64,000 nt of DNA from Prochlorococcus marinus XMU1412 (lineage in GTDB: Bacteria > Cyanobacteriota > Cyanobacteriia > PCC-6307 > Cyanobiaceae), in NCBI RefSeq assembly GCF_017696315.1, contig NZ_JAAORJ010000004.1, positions 141,125 to 205,124 of the forward strand. Reading direction: 5' to 3'. Position numbers and translations under genes: made by a program. The notes below the pieces were generated by a model. That model worked only from the letters and a program-made list of their open reading frames with translations. It did no database searches and had not been told where the DNA came from. This document shows, piece by piece, positions 17,688 through 26,420 of this stretch (position 1 is its first letter; each line of letters starts with the position of its first letter).

Positions 17688-17823
17688 TAATTAAAATCTT
17701 ATAGTTTAGAAATTATTATCCAAATTTTATTATCTTTAAAAAAGAAATTATAATAAAAAAATTTTTGCTTAATAATATGTATCTAAGCACTAAATTTTTT
17801 TAAGGATCTAGAAATTCATCGGA

Positions 17824-18930
17824 TCAATAAGTTAACTTATCTTTTATGCCAAGAAAGAAGAAATTCTTATAAGGTAACCAATCGCTAGAATGACTTGAGA
17901 AACCTAACCAAACTATTAAAGTTAAAAAATAAAATCCCACAAAAAACAAACGCCATGATTGCCTTGGAATATTAAACAACTTATTTTCAACAAATCTATC
18001 TGACAAAATAATTTGAACTGGATAAAGGTATAGAGATAGCCTATATATGACGGCAGAAGATTGAGATAATATTGTAAAAAAAGATAGAAAAATCAATCCA
18101 AAAACATTTATTGATAAAGTATTCAATAAACTTCTTTCAATATTAGTAAAAGGCATTTTTAATTGATTCATGAAAAATACTAAGGCATAAGAGAATAGGA
18201 TGCCCCCTTTAACAATGAATCCTCCCGCGTTATAGTTTTTAGTAAAGTAATAAGTATAAGTTTTTTGAAAGAAGTCTAAAAAGAAAAAGCTAACCACAAA
18301 ATATGAAAAGATTAATATAAATATCATAGAAATAAAAGCCTTTTTATTCCTAAAGTTAACGACCCTTTCTACAAGCGGTATTGTCAATAAGAAAACCGCA
18401 GAAGCATGAAATAGAATACAAGCAGCTAAAAAAGCAAAATAAAGTTTATAATTTCCTTTAAGATAAAAAGTTAGTGCAATTAACTCTACTCCAATAGCGG
18501 CAGACTGATTAACATAATTCATCCCAACAACAATTACTAAATAAGGATAAGAAATTAATATTCCTAAAAAAGGGTATTTAAGGTTACTGCAAAAGAAAAC
18601 TAATCCAATAGAAAAAACAATTGCATTCAAAACATTCAATCCAAATATTCCTGTATTTGTAATATTTGTTATCCATAAAAACAAAGCATAAGCTGGCTCT
18701 TTAAATTTGCTAGAAAGCTCAGCAAAAGTTTTTTCTTTTTCAAGAATTGTATGTATAAAGTAATTTGTCCAATCAGAACCAACTTCGAATCTTAGGCCTA
18801 TAAAAACAGTTAAAATAAGTACTAAAAATAAAAATATATACTTATCAATCCTTTGCCTCTCCCTAACTGAAAATAGGGACAAAAATATCATTGGTAAGAC
18901 GTAAAACATTGAAAATTTACTTTTTTTCAA
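17824..18930 (-). CDS. EpsG-family membrane protein, probable polysaccharide polymerase (Wzy-like)
   Basis: The 368-residue protein is almost entirely hydrophobic with about ten transmembrane segments. The motif IGLRFEVGSDWTNY after the first helices is the hallmark of the EpsG family (GLR..VG.D...Y). A predicted larger loop follows (EKEKTFAELSSKFKEP). EpsG and Wzy proteins join lipid-linked repeats on the periplasmic side. It is the only polymerase candidate recognised in this window, and is transcribed away from the secreted-protein gene at 19041. Membrane topology and the motif are clear; polymerase activity is inferred from family and neighbours. Confidence 0.8.
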   Translation of the reverse strand: MKKSKFSMFYVLPMIFLSLFSVRERQRIDKYIFLFLVLILTVFIGLRFEVGSDWTNYFIHTILEKEKTFAELSSKFKEPAYALFLWITNITNTGIFGLNVLNAIVFSIGLVFFCSNLKYPFLGILISYPYLVIVVGMNYVNQSAAIGVELIALTFYLKGNYKLYFAFLAACILFHASAVFLLTIPLVERVVNFRNKKAFISMIFILIFSYFVVSFFFLDFFQKTYTYYFTKNYNAGGFIVKGGILFSYALVFFMNQLKMPFTNIERSLLNTLSINVFGLIFLSFFTILSQSSAVIYRLSLYLYPVQIILSDRFVENKLFNIPRQSWRLFFVGFYFLTLIVWLGFSSHSSDWLPYKNFFFLGIKDKLTY

Positions 18931-19008
18931 TATAAATCTTTTATAGTTTTAGACCATATAAAATTAAGTTTCTACATAATTCCCTAAAAAAAATAAACTT
19001 TATTAAAC

Positions 19009-19014
19009 TACAAT
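19009..19014 (+). promoter_or_regulatory. Candidate -10 element for the gene at 19041
   Basis: TACAAT lies 26 bases before the ATG at 19041 within the divergent spacer 18931-19040. A transcript would start near 19021. No convincing -35 hexamer is visible, which is usual in very AT-rich genomes and makes this a weak call. Confidence 0.28.
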
Positions 19015-19040
19015 CATTAAAAACCTATTTAGATTATTTA

Positions 19041-19763
19041 ATGAAATTAGATTTAATTAAATCAATTAAATTAATATTTATCTTTTTTTTAATAATAACT
19101 TCAAAGTACTTTTTTAGTTCTATAAATGTAAAAAAAGATCTTTCAGAAGAGGATATTCGTGCGATCAAAATGTTAAATGTTGATAAGCAATGTAAAAAAA
19201 TATCTGATTATAAAAGTGAAATTGAATGCATAAAAACGATACAAATTGCACAAAAGAATCTAGTTAATTCTGAAAAATGTAGAACAGGGTTGATCGATGT
19301 TGAACCAATTAATTTTATAAATTATAACTTTGGTTGTTGTTATGATAGAGCAAGATTTATTGAAAAGACTCTTACATATTACGGATTCGAAAGCAGAAGA
19401 ATCTTTTTATTAGCAACTGATAAATATGGTATTTTTTCAGCAATTGTTCCTAAGCAGGATAGCCATGCAGTATCAGAAGCAAAAACTTCAAAAGGTTGGA
19501 TAGGTGTAGAGACCATAGAGCCATTCTTTGTATTAAATGACGAAGATAATAATCCTTTAACTTTTCGCAAAGCTTTAAAAGAAAAATACAATTTTCCAAA
19601 AAAAATATATGATAACTTCTACTATAGAAATCCTATGAGTATAAATGGTTTATATTCTAGACATGGCAAATTTCACAATCCCTATATTCCTTTACCTGAA
19701 ATTAATTTTAAAGATTTTGCTTATAACTTTAATATTCTAAATTTAATTTTAGTAAATAAATAA
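19041..19763 (+). CDS. Secreted or membrane-anchored transglutaminase-like protein
   Basis: The 240-residue protein has an N-terminal hydrophobic anchor (about residues 10-27) and a soluble domain that should lie in the periplasm. Residues 97-110 (NFGCCYDRARFIEK) look like the Cys-bearing helix of transglutaminase-like or cysteine-peptidase folds. DSHAVSE places a histidine at 142, and KGWIGVETIEPF (151-162) supplies an acidic residue, giving a Cys-His-Asp/Glu order. I infer an amide- or ester-exchanging enzyme acting on cell-surface material. The gene stands alone in orientation from the polymerase and 65 bases before the HisH-like gene. No precise family name is recognised with certainty. 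Confidence 0.6.
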   Translation: MKLDLIKSIKLIFIFFLIITSKYFFSSINVKKDLSEEDIRAIKMLNVDKQCKKISDYKSEIECIKTIQIAQKNLVNSEKCRTGLIDVEPINFINYNFGCCYDRARFIEKTLTYYGFESRRIFLLATDKYGIFSAIVPKQDSHAVSEAKTSKGWIGVETIEPFFVLNDEDNNPLTFRKALKEKYNFPKKIYDNFYYRNPMSINGLYSRHGKFHNPYIPLPEINFKDFAYNFNILNLILVNK

Positions 19764-19828
19764 CTTATAGAAAAGTAAATCAACTAAAGTTATTAATAAG
19801 ATAATGAATAAATTTTTTTTATTAAAAA

Positions 19829-20467
19829 ATGGATAAATTTCCTAAAGTCGGAATTTTAGACTATGGCACAGGAAACATAGCTTCGTTATTTAAAGCTTTA
19901 AAAACTATAGGTTCTTCACCATATTTAGTTACTGATAAAACAAAATTAAAACAATCAAAAAGTTTAATTCTTCCAGGTGTTGGGCATTTTGGAGAAGCAA
20001 TAAAATCCTTAAAAAAAAATGAAATGATAGAGAATTTGAATTATCTAGTTTCATCAGGCGTGCCAATTTTGGGCATTTGCCTAGGTTTTCAATTGCTTAC
20101 AAACTCAAGTGAAGAATCACCGGAAGAAAATGGTTTAGGAATTTTTCCAATGAAAACAATTAAAATCAATCCTTGTAACAAAACAAAAATTAAAGTTCCT
20201 CATATGGGTTGGAATTCAATAGAAAATATAAATAAACAATTAAAACTATTCAGAAATATTAAATTTCAAAATCAATTATTTTTTTTTAGTAATGGATATG
20301 GAATAAGAAAAAATCACTCTAATATAATCAATACAGCTAACTATTTGCATGAAATTGAATGGGTTGCCATCGCAGAAAAAAGAAATGTTTTTGGAGTACA
20401 ATTTCATCCTGAAAAAAGCAGATCCCAAGGACTTACTCTTTTAAAAAATTTTTTATCCATTTCCTAG
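19829..20467 (+). CDS. hisH2: HisH-like glutamine amidotransferase of the sugar-amidination system
   Basis: The 212-residue class-I glutamine amidotransferase has nucleophile Cys84 in LGICLGFQLL and the His193/Glu195 pair in VQFHPEKS, so the triad is intact. It resembles HisH of histidine synthesis but is followed by a HisF-like protein and a WbpG-like sugar amidotransferase, the order known for hisH2-hisF2-wbpG systems that convert an acetamido group to an acetamidino group. It would release ammonia from glutamine and pass it through the HisF-like barrel. The HisF gene begins 11 bases after its stop. Histidine biosynthesis is unlikely as the main role because no other his gene is nearby. Confidence 0.88.
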   Translation: MDKFPKVGILDYGTGNIASLFKALKTIGSSPYLVTDKTKLKQSKSLILPGVGHFGEAIKSLKKNEMIENLNYLVSSGVPILGICLGFQLLTNSSEESPEENGLGIFPMKTIKINPCNKTKIKVPHMGWNSIENINKQLKLFRNIKFQNQLFFFSNGYGIRKNHSNIINTANYLHEIEWVAIAEKRNVFGVQFHPEKSRSQGLTLLKNFLSIS

Positions 20468-20478
20468 GTCTAGTTAGA

Positions 20479-21243
20479 ATGCTTAGAAAACGATTAATTG
20501 TCTCACTTTTAATAGATAATGAAAGGCATCTAGTAAATACAGTAAATTTCACAAAAAGGCATTATATTGGTGATCCACTAAATGCTTCATATATCTTTAG
20601 TGATTATGAAGTAGATGAATTATTGGTTTTAGATATTGATGCCGCAACAAATAATAGATGCATACCATACGCATTTGTCCAAGCCCTATCGAACTTTACG
20701 ACTGTTCCTCTTTCTGTAGGAGGAGGAATTAAAAATTCTAGAGAAATAAAAGATCTACTATCTTTGGGAGTAGAAAAAGTAGTAATAGGAGAAAACTTAA
20801 ACGATAATTTTAACTTCCTTAGAGAGGCATCAAGTAAGTTTGGATCTTCCTCAATTACGGCAATTTTGAATGTAAAAAAATCGCAAGATGGCACTTATAA
20901 CTTTTTCAGCGGAAAGAAAAAAATTCCTAATAACGACATAATTAAAGTTGCTTGTAAATGTCAAGATGCTGGAGCTGGAGAATTAATCATAAATAATATA
21001 GATAGAGATGGCAAAAAAAATGGTTATGATATTGATCTAATGAGTAGATTAAACTCAAAATTAAAAATCCCCCTTGTTGCTTTAGGAGGATGTGGGAATA
21101 CTAACGATATCAAAGAGTTAATAAATAAAACTAATATTTCCGGAATTGCTTGTTCAACATTGTTTGTTTATGCTACAAACACGAAAAATGTTTTGCTGAA
21201 ATACGGAGAAATTAAAGAAAAAATTGAAGATAATCTTACTTAA
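20479..21243 (+). CDS. hisF2: HisF-like ammonia-channel protein without cyclase aspartates
   Basis: The 254-residue TIM barrel aligns end to end with imidazole glycerol phosphate synthase HisF (LDIDA at 51-55, SVGGGI at 79-84, NIDRDGKKNGYD, ALGGCGN). The two aspartates needed for the cyclase reaction in Thermotoga HisF are replaced: the Asp11 position is Leu11 (MLRKRLIVSLL) and the Asp130 position is Asn131 (TAILNVKK). The protein probably keeps the barrel and ammonia tunnel but not the histidine-pathway chemistry. This fits the HisF2 role as conduit between HisH and the sugar amidotransferase encoded 9 bases downstream. The alignment was made by eye. Confidence 0.88.
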   Translation: MLRKRLIVSLLIDNERHLVNTVNFTKRHYIGDPLNASYIFSDYEVDELLVLDIDAATNNRCIPYAFVQALSNFTTVPLSVGGGIKNSREIKDLLSLGVEKVVIGENLNDNFNFLREASSKFGSSSITAILNVKKSQDGTYNFFSGKKKIPNNDIIKVACKCQDAGAGELIINNIDRDGKKNGYDIDLMSRLNSKLKIPLVALGGCGNTNDIKELINKTNISGIACSTLFVYATNTKNVLLKYGEIKEKIEDNLT

Positions 21244-21252
21244 TAATCTCTT

Positions 21253-22404
21253 ATGACAACATCAGCCCCCAAGAGAAAATATCAAATTTGCAATAGATGC
21301 GTAATGGATACCAGTGATCCTTGGATTATGTTTGATGATCAAGGTAATTGTAATCACTGTAATTATTTCTTACAAAAAAAAGTTAAAAATTTAAAAAATA
21401 ATCGTTCAAATCGTGAGAATTTAAAAAAAGTATTTGATAAAATAAAAGAAAATAATTCCAACTCTAAAAGCCATGACGTTTTGATTGGAATAAGTGGAGG
21501 TACAGATAGTTCATCAGTTCTTTTATTAGCCCAAGAAGCCGGATTAAAGATACTCGCTGTGCATTTAGATAATGGTTGGGACACTCCAGTTTCAATTAGA
21601 AATATAAATAAATTGGTCTCTTTAAAAGGAGTGGATTACGAATGCGATGTACTAAATTGGAATAATTTTAAGTTACTACAAAGAATATTTATAGAATCCG
21701 GATTGCCAGATATTGAGCTCCCAACTGACAGCGCGATCCTATCAATTCAAAGTAGATTTGCTGCTAAATATAAAATAAAAACAATATTAACAGGAGGTAA
21801 TATATCTAATGAGGGTATCTTACCTGCAGCTTGGATGTATAACGTCAAAGATACTTTATTTGCGGAATCTGTTATTGCGAGAGCAGGGTATTCAAAATCT
21901 TTATTCAAACCAGTAAAATTTGGTTTTCGAGATGAATTGAAGCATAGATTCATTCACAAAATAAATACGATTCATCCCTTAAATCACATTTATTATGATA
22001 AAGAGTTAGCTAAGGAGGAACTAAGACTGAAAATTGGATGGGAAAGTCCAGTTGGGAAACATTGTGAATCAACTTACACAAGATTCTGTCAGTTAATTTA
22101 CCAGCCTAAAAGAAATAAGTTTGACTATAGAAGAGCTCATTTATCAACTGATATTTTGCAAAAAAGAATTAGCAGAAATAATGCTCTTAAAATTTTAAAA
22201 GAAAATCCTTGGGAATCAATAAATGTTGAAAACGAATTAGAATTCATAGCATATAAATTGGGATATAGTGTAAATGACTTAAAGGAAATAATGAAAATGC
22301 CTTTAAAATGGTATTCTGATTTTCCAAATAGAAAAAAGTTTTTAGGTATTTCATATGACATATATAGATTTTTATCAGGTAAAAAGAAACTTGCTCAATT
22401 TTAA
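21253..22404 (+). CDS. wbpG: N-acetyl sugar amidotransferase (WbpG/PseA family)
   Basis: The 383-residue protein has an N-terminal zinc-ribbon with Cys13, Cys16, Cys33 and Cys36, and a PP-loop ATP pyrophosphatase motif SGGTDSS (81-87). AVHLDNGWDTP and TGGNISNEG are typical of the family. Known members (P. aeruginosa WbpG, Campylobacter PseA/LegA-type proteins) use ATP and ammonia to turn a sugar N-acetyl group into an acetamidino group. HisH and HisF-like partners directly upstream provide the ammonia, so the trio forms one cassette. The acceptor may be the uronic-acid sugar made by the dehydrogenase at 15.3-16.7 kb, but that link is inference. Confidence 0.9.
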   Translation: MTTSAPKRKYQICNRCVMDTSDPWIMFDDQGNCNHCNYFLQKKVKNLKNNRSNRENLKKVFDKIKENNSNSKSHDVLIGISGGTDSSSVLLLAQEAGLKILAVHLDNGWDTPVSIRNINKLVSLKGVDYECDVLNWNNFKLLQRIFIESGLPDIELPTDSAILSIQSRFAAKYKIKTILTGGNISNEGILPAAWMYNVKDTLFAESVIARAGYSKSLFKPVKFGFRDELKHRFIHKINTIHPLNHIYYDKELAKEELRLKIGWESPVGKHCESTYTRFCQLIYQPKRNKFDYRRAHLSTDILQKRISRNNALKILKENPWESINVENELEFIAYKLGYSVNDLKEIMKMPLKWYSDFPNRKKFLGISYDIYRFLSGKKKLAQF

Positions 22405-22574
22405 TTTGATGATATTTAATCAATAGTTTAGGATTTATTTAAATATAAATTTTCTAAATAAATTAGAATAAAGGACTAATCACAATAATATCTTTAAAGG
22501 GAAAATTATATATTTCTTATCTTGAAAAATTTTTAAAATATTTTCACAGAAGTTTAATACTTAAAAAGCTAATA

Positions 22575-22600
22575 TATAATTAGATAATTTTGATAAGGAG
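22575..22600 (+). promoter_or_regulatory. Promoter -10 and Shine-Dalgarno for the gene at 22615
   Basis: TATAAT occurs at 22575-22580 and AAGGAG at 22595-22600, ahead of the ATG at 22615. The implied leader is about 28 bases with a strong ribosome site 14 bases from the start. The -35 region (around 22553-22558, TTTAAT) is weak. Confidence 0.42.
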
Positions 22601-22614
22601 AAAAAAATAAATAT

Positions 22615-23496
22615 ATGTCTATTACTTTCAAAATCTTAAAAACTAACGAACTTGAAAATTCAGATTTAAATGATTTAGCAAAGCTTTTCAAGGATTCTTT
22701 TAATAAAAAAGTATCTCAGAAGTTACTTCTTAAAAAATATTTAACTACATATAAGGGTTACTCTTATCATGGTTTATTTTATGACGATAGCAATGACATT
22801 ATTGTAGGAGCTTATACTTTTATTCCAAAAAAATTCAAATACAAAAGAAAAGAAGTAATTGGATTACATCTTCAAGATACATGCTTCCCTTATGAAGGGA
22901 TTGTAAATCCATTCTCAATAAAGAAAGGGGTTTTTAAATCACTAGATTCAGTCAAAAAAGATATAAAAGAATTATCTTTTTTATACGGTTTTCCAAACAA
23001 AAAAATTGAATCTTTATGGATCAAATTATTGAAGTGGCAATATGTGAATACTGTATATACTTGTATTGATCTATTTCCTATAGTAAGTTTTCTAACAAAC
23101 TTAAAAATAAAAAAATTTAATACAAGAAATGTAGTTATCACTGATATTGATGAAGAACAAATTAAATCAAGGCTTAATTGCTTTAAAAGTTTTCATCACA
23201 AAATAAATGAAAACTCATTCTTGGCTTTATGGCAAATACATAAATTTATTCCAATTCAAGTCATAGATAATTTAAACGTTTATCATGATAAAAAAAATAG
23301 TACTAAATTAATAACTTTTTTACTAAGGCTTTTAATTCCCAGCGTATCTTCTTTTAGAAATAAAAAAAATAAGAAATTTTGGCAGTTAAATTTTAAAATG
23401 CCAAAATTCCCAGTATATGTTCTTCTTCTCGGAGATGAAATTAAAGATCAGACTATTAACTTTAGTACTTCTTTTATTTGGAATGATGTGCCATAA
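22615..23496 (+). CDS. GNAT-like acyltransferase, putative
   Basis: The 293-residue soluble protein has the layout of GNAT-type proteins that occur in O-antigen loci: a helical start (LAKLFKDSFN), a strand pair (HGLFYDD, IVGAYTF), then LHLQDTCFPY and a segment with LYGFPNKKIE about residue 122. The last resembles the C-terminal GFP motif of N-acetyltransferases. The acetyl-CoA P-loop is not clearly visible, so activity is uncertain. A basic region at about 245-262 precedes the last strands. It stands alone after the amidotransferase trio with its own probable promoter and converges with the GtrA-like gene. A role as sugar N-acyltransferase is suggested only by context. Confidence 0.5.
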   Translation: MSITFKILKTNELENSDLNDLAKLFKDSFNKKVSQKLLLKKYLTTYKGYSYHGLFYDDSNDIIVGAYTFIPKKFKYKRKEVIGLHLQDTCFPYEGIVNPFSIKKGVFKSLDSVKKDIKELSFLYGFPNKKIESLWIKLLKWQYVNTVYTCIDLFPIVSFLTNLKIKKFNTRNVVITDIDEEQIKSRLNCFKSFHHKINENSFLALWQIHKFIPIQVIDNLNVYHDKKNSTKLITFLLRLLIPSVSSFRNKKNKKFWQLNFKMPKFPVYVLLLGDEIKDQTINFSTSFIWNDVP

Positions 23497-23575
23497 ATAT
23501 ATTTTTTTTCAGACTAAAATTTTAAATGGGACTTAAAAGTTAATTTTAAAAACAATTTATTAAAAATTATATAAT

Positions 23576-24037
23576 CTAAAACGAAGACTTAAATACAATA
23601 TACTTCTGAGTTATGTAAGAAAAGGCAGCTAAAAAAGGCATAACTATAAATGCAGATAAATTTTTATTAATGTTATATGAATGAACTAAAGAAGTTCCAA
23701 AAGTATTCAAAAACCAATTTATTATTGAAAGAAGAACAAACTTTTGAAAATAAGAATTTTTAAATTTATATACACCAAAAACATTCCTCCCATAAAAAAA
23801 ATAACCAAGCGGAACATAAAAGCAATTACTAATAAATACAGACCAAGATATGGGGAAAAACAAAAGTGAAACATGTAATAATATTTGGGTTGTAGACCAA
23901 ACTATTACTGCATTTTTTAAAAATCTTACTTTTTGATTAGAAAAAAAATATTTAATTTTCACAATAAATTTTTGTACATATTTATTTGTTATGTCTTTCT
24001 TTAAAAAAATCAAGTACGATTTTAAATATTTTCTCAT
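23576..24037 (-). CDS. GtrA-like small membrane protein
   Basis: The 153-residue protein has four hydrophobic helices and the GtrA-family signatures GYFFYGRNVFG between helices two and three and ITQKYIVFK at the end. GtrA proteins are thought to help flip or present undecaprenyl-linked sugars for glucosyl-type side-chain addition. The ATG at 24037 overlaps the upstream gene by 56 bases, and the first 40 residues are basic and not helical, so an internal start (for example a GTG 20-30 codons in) could be the true one. A GT2 and a GT39-like gene lie upstream on the same strand, giving the familiar GtrA-GtrB-like-transferase set. Confidence 0.75.
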   Translation of the reverse strand: MRKYLKSYLIFLKKDITNKYVQKFIVKIKYFFSNQKVRFLKNAVIVWSTTQILLHVSLLFFPISWSVFISNCFYVPLGYFFYGRNVFGVYKFKNSYFQKFVLLSIINWFLNTFGTSLVHSYNINKNLSAFIVMPFLAAFSYITQKYIVFKSSF

Positions 24038-25271
24038 TATTTATATTTTCCTTCATTGTAATATTTGAATAATAAGCTTTACCAAAAGGTATATGAGCTC
24101 CTGTTCTTTCACCTAACAAAGAGAAATGTTCATAAAAATCATATGTTTTATCCAAAATGCAGAACTTTGTTCCTTTATCTAAAGCTTTAAAATAATCAAA
24201 TTGATAAAATAATTTTAATTGCTGAGTTTCATAAGTAACTATATGAAATAATCTTTCTCCATTTATTGAAGCTAATTCAAGTAATTTGAGTGCATGATCT
24301 TTATCTTCTTTATTTTTAAAGAAGATATGGCTTTCGTTCGTCATACATTGCTCTAAGGACAAATATTTTATTTTCAATGTATCCAAAAATTTTTCGGGAT
24401 CAATCTGCCGGTAAATGCAGTATTTTTTTCCATCTACATTTTTTTGTCCTAAAGCATTTAGAACAATTAATGCTTCATCATCCTTTAATTGTCTAAAAAT
24501 CATACCTAGAATATTATCTACTATTTTCAAAGTCATCAAAAGATCTTTTTCTATAACATCTTTCTTCCAAACTTCATGTTGAGCATGAGCTAAACAATTA
24601 AGAAAAATAATGCAAAAATTTGGATCAAATTTCCTCTTATATTTAAGGAATACCTTTGTGGATATTAAATCAAATAATGAGAATAAGAGGTTTCCATTTA
24701 AACCAATTTTTAATATTAATCTTAATGATATAAAAATTTCATTTACTAATTCTGATAATTTAAATTGAAAAAAAATAAAATAAACAAGCCTCAGAGAATT
24801 TTTTAGAAGTCTTATTAAAGGCAAGGATAAATAATTTTTAGAATAAAATCTTGGTAAAGCCAAAAAATTATTTAATTTTTCTGGTTTAGCTTTCTGTGAA
24901 TATGTCCATGGATCAGGAAGAAAAAAATTACAATTTTTTGCATTATTTATAGAAGCATTCATAGCTCCCCAGATACCTGAGGAAAAACCTCTTCTTCCCA
25001 CCTCTTCCCAAATCTGCGGATGTTTTAAATTTGACACATCACCTAGATGATCTACTTTATGCAATTTATGAGGTACCCCAGTATGAATAGATACCCATTG
25101 CACCCAAGGATCAAGACCATGATGCTCTCTATCATCCTGACTTTTTGTATTTATATTTTTAAAGTTTAATAATTTTTCGATATTTTTTAACTTATGCAAA
25201 TGTGCTGCATTAAGCAAAAGTTTATCATTAAACTCATTCAACTCTATAATTGTTAATCTCTTTTTATTCAA
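23982..25271 (-). CDS. Alkaline-phosphatase-fold protein (phosphodiesterase/sulfatase-like)
   Basis: The 429-residue protein resembles the type I phosphodiesterase/nucleotide pyrophosphatase branch of the alkaline phosphatase superfamily. It opens with TIIELNEFND, where the first metal acid is expected. PWVQWVSIHTGVPH (about 55-68) holds a Ser/Thr nucleophile candidate, and LNCLAHAQHEVW supplies two histidines. The later SDHG-type motif is degenerate here (LNALGQKN), while GAHIPFGKAYYS offers a late histidine. No signal peptide is seen, so it may be cytoplasmic. I infer either hydrolysis or transfer of a phospho- or sulfo-group on a glycan precursor, or a catalytically altered relative. It overlaps the GtrA-like gene. 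Confidence 0.6.
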   Translation of the reverse strand: MNKKRLTIIELNEFNDKLLLNAAHLHKLKNIEKLLNFKNINTKSQDDREHHGLDPWVQWVSIHTGVPHKLHKVDHLGDVSNLKHPQIWEEVGRRGFSSGIWGAMNASINNAKNCNFFLPDPWTYSQKAKPEKLNNFLALPRFYSKNYLSLPLIRLLKNSLRLVYFIFFQFKLSELVNEIFISLRLILKIGLNGNLLFSLFDLISTKVFLKYKRKFDPNFCIIFLNCLAHAQHEVWKKDVIEKDLLMTLKIVDNILGMIFRQLKDDEALIVLNALGQKNVDGKKYCIYRQIDPEKFLDTLKIKYLSLEQCMTNESHIFFKNKEDKDHALKLLELASINGERLFHIVTYETQQLKLFYQFDYFKALDKGTKFCILDKTYDFYEHFSLLGERTGAHIPFGKAYYSNITMKENINNEKIFKIVLDFFKERHNK

Positions 25272-25386
25272 AACAAAGAATTTAAAATAATAAATTATTA
25301 AATATTAAGAAATTTTCCATAGAAAAGTAATTATTTATTTTTTTTAAAAAGAAAAATATAAATATTTTCATAATTTAGAATCAATA

Positions 25387-26334
25387 TTAAATTGAGCGCA
25401 ACTTCCTGAAAAGAGGTCTTTGGGAGGCATCATAATAAATAAAATTTATTCCAAAATTTGAGGAAATTAATAAAAATGCAAGAAATAATGTTTGTATACC
25501 TGATGGGGTTTCTAGAGTATTTAATAGAGCGTAGAAGTAACTTATACCAGCCAACATAATAGCAGCCATACCAAATAAAAACGAAATGATAAAACTTATG
25601 CTGCCTGGATTAAAGTCATAAAGAAAATAATGATAAAAAATTCTTTTTATAAAAATCAAAATATGTTTAAAGAAAAAATTTGGTATTTCGAAAATTGGAT
25701 ACATATTTGATACTTCTTCACCATAAATTGCATTCATTGGAATTTCATGTATTAGTATCTCATTAATAGAACATCTAAAAAGCAAATCAGTCTCAAAAAA
25801 ATATCTATTATCAATTTTTCTTAAATCTATATTCTTAATTATATCTGATCTAAAAGCAATAAATCCATTAGTTGGATCAAATAATTCCCAATAACCAGTA
25901 GAAAGTTTAGTCAAGAAGCTTAGAAAAACATTTCCAACAAGTCTTAAGGCAGGCATTTTCTTAACAATGTTTGAATCTCGAAAACGATTTCCTTTAGAAA
26001 AATAAAAATTTTTTTCTTTTATAGGATTGATAAGATTTGGAATTAATTCAGGAGGCATTTGCCCATCAGAGTCTATTTTCACAATAATATCTGCTTTAAT
26101 CTTTAGGGCATGAATAATACCTGTCTTCAGAGCACCACCTACTCCTAAATTTTTTTGATGCCTTATTACATAAATATTTTTATTTTCTATTTCAGATTCA
26201 ATTTTATCACCTGTATTAAAAGGACAACAATCATCTACGCATATCACTTTATTGACATAATTAAGACATTTTGAGGCTATTAAAGGAGCTTTGTCCGGAG
26301 TCTTGTAACAAGGAATTATTGCGACTGTTAACAT
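25387..26334 (-). CDS. Family 2 glycosyltransferase with C-terminal membrane helices (GtrB/DPM-like)
   Basis: The 315-residue protein has a GT-A domain. AIIPCYKTP opens it, VCVDD-type VICVDDCCP is the nucleotide site, RHQKNLGVGGALKTG is the DPM1-type loop and KIDSDGQMPPE holds the DxD-like metal motif. FFETDLLFRC follows. Two or more hydrophobic helices occupy about residues 240-310. Dolichol-phosphate mannose synthase and GtrB-like enzymes transfer a sugar from a nucleotide to undecaprenyl phosphate. Together with the GtrA-like protein and the GT39-like protein next door, this makes a plausible three-gene side-chain glycosylation set: load, flip, transfer. Confidence 0.87.
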   Translation of the reverse strand: MLTVAIIPCYKTPDKAPLIASKCLNYVNKVICVDDCCPFNTGDKIESEIENKNIYVIRHQKNLGVGGALKTGIIHALKIKADIIVKIDSDGQMPPELIPNLINPIKEKNFYFSKGNRFRDSNIVKKMPALRLVGNVFLSFLTKLSTGYWELFDPTNGFIAFRSDIIKNIDLRKIDNRYFFETDLLFRCSINEILIHEIPMNAIYGEEVSNMYPIFEIPNFFFKHILIFIKRIFYHYFLYDFNPGSISFIISFLFGMAAIMLAGISYFYALLNTLETPSGIQTLFLAFLLISSNFGINFIYYDASQRPLFRKLRSI

Positions 26335-26420
26335 AAATTTAGATCTTATATTATTTAGATAGCATCAATAAAAAAAAATATACAATTTTAAATTAAAGTT
26401 TCATATATTGTATAAAAAAA

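Noticed and set aside
19829-21243. Histidine biosynthesis genes hisH/hisF
   Set aside because: The HisF-like protein lacks the cyclase aspartates and a WbpG-type amidotransferase follows directly; no other his gene is near.
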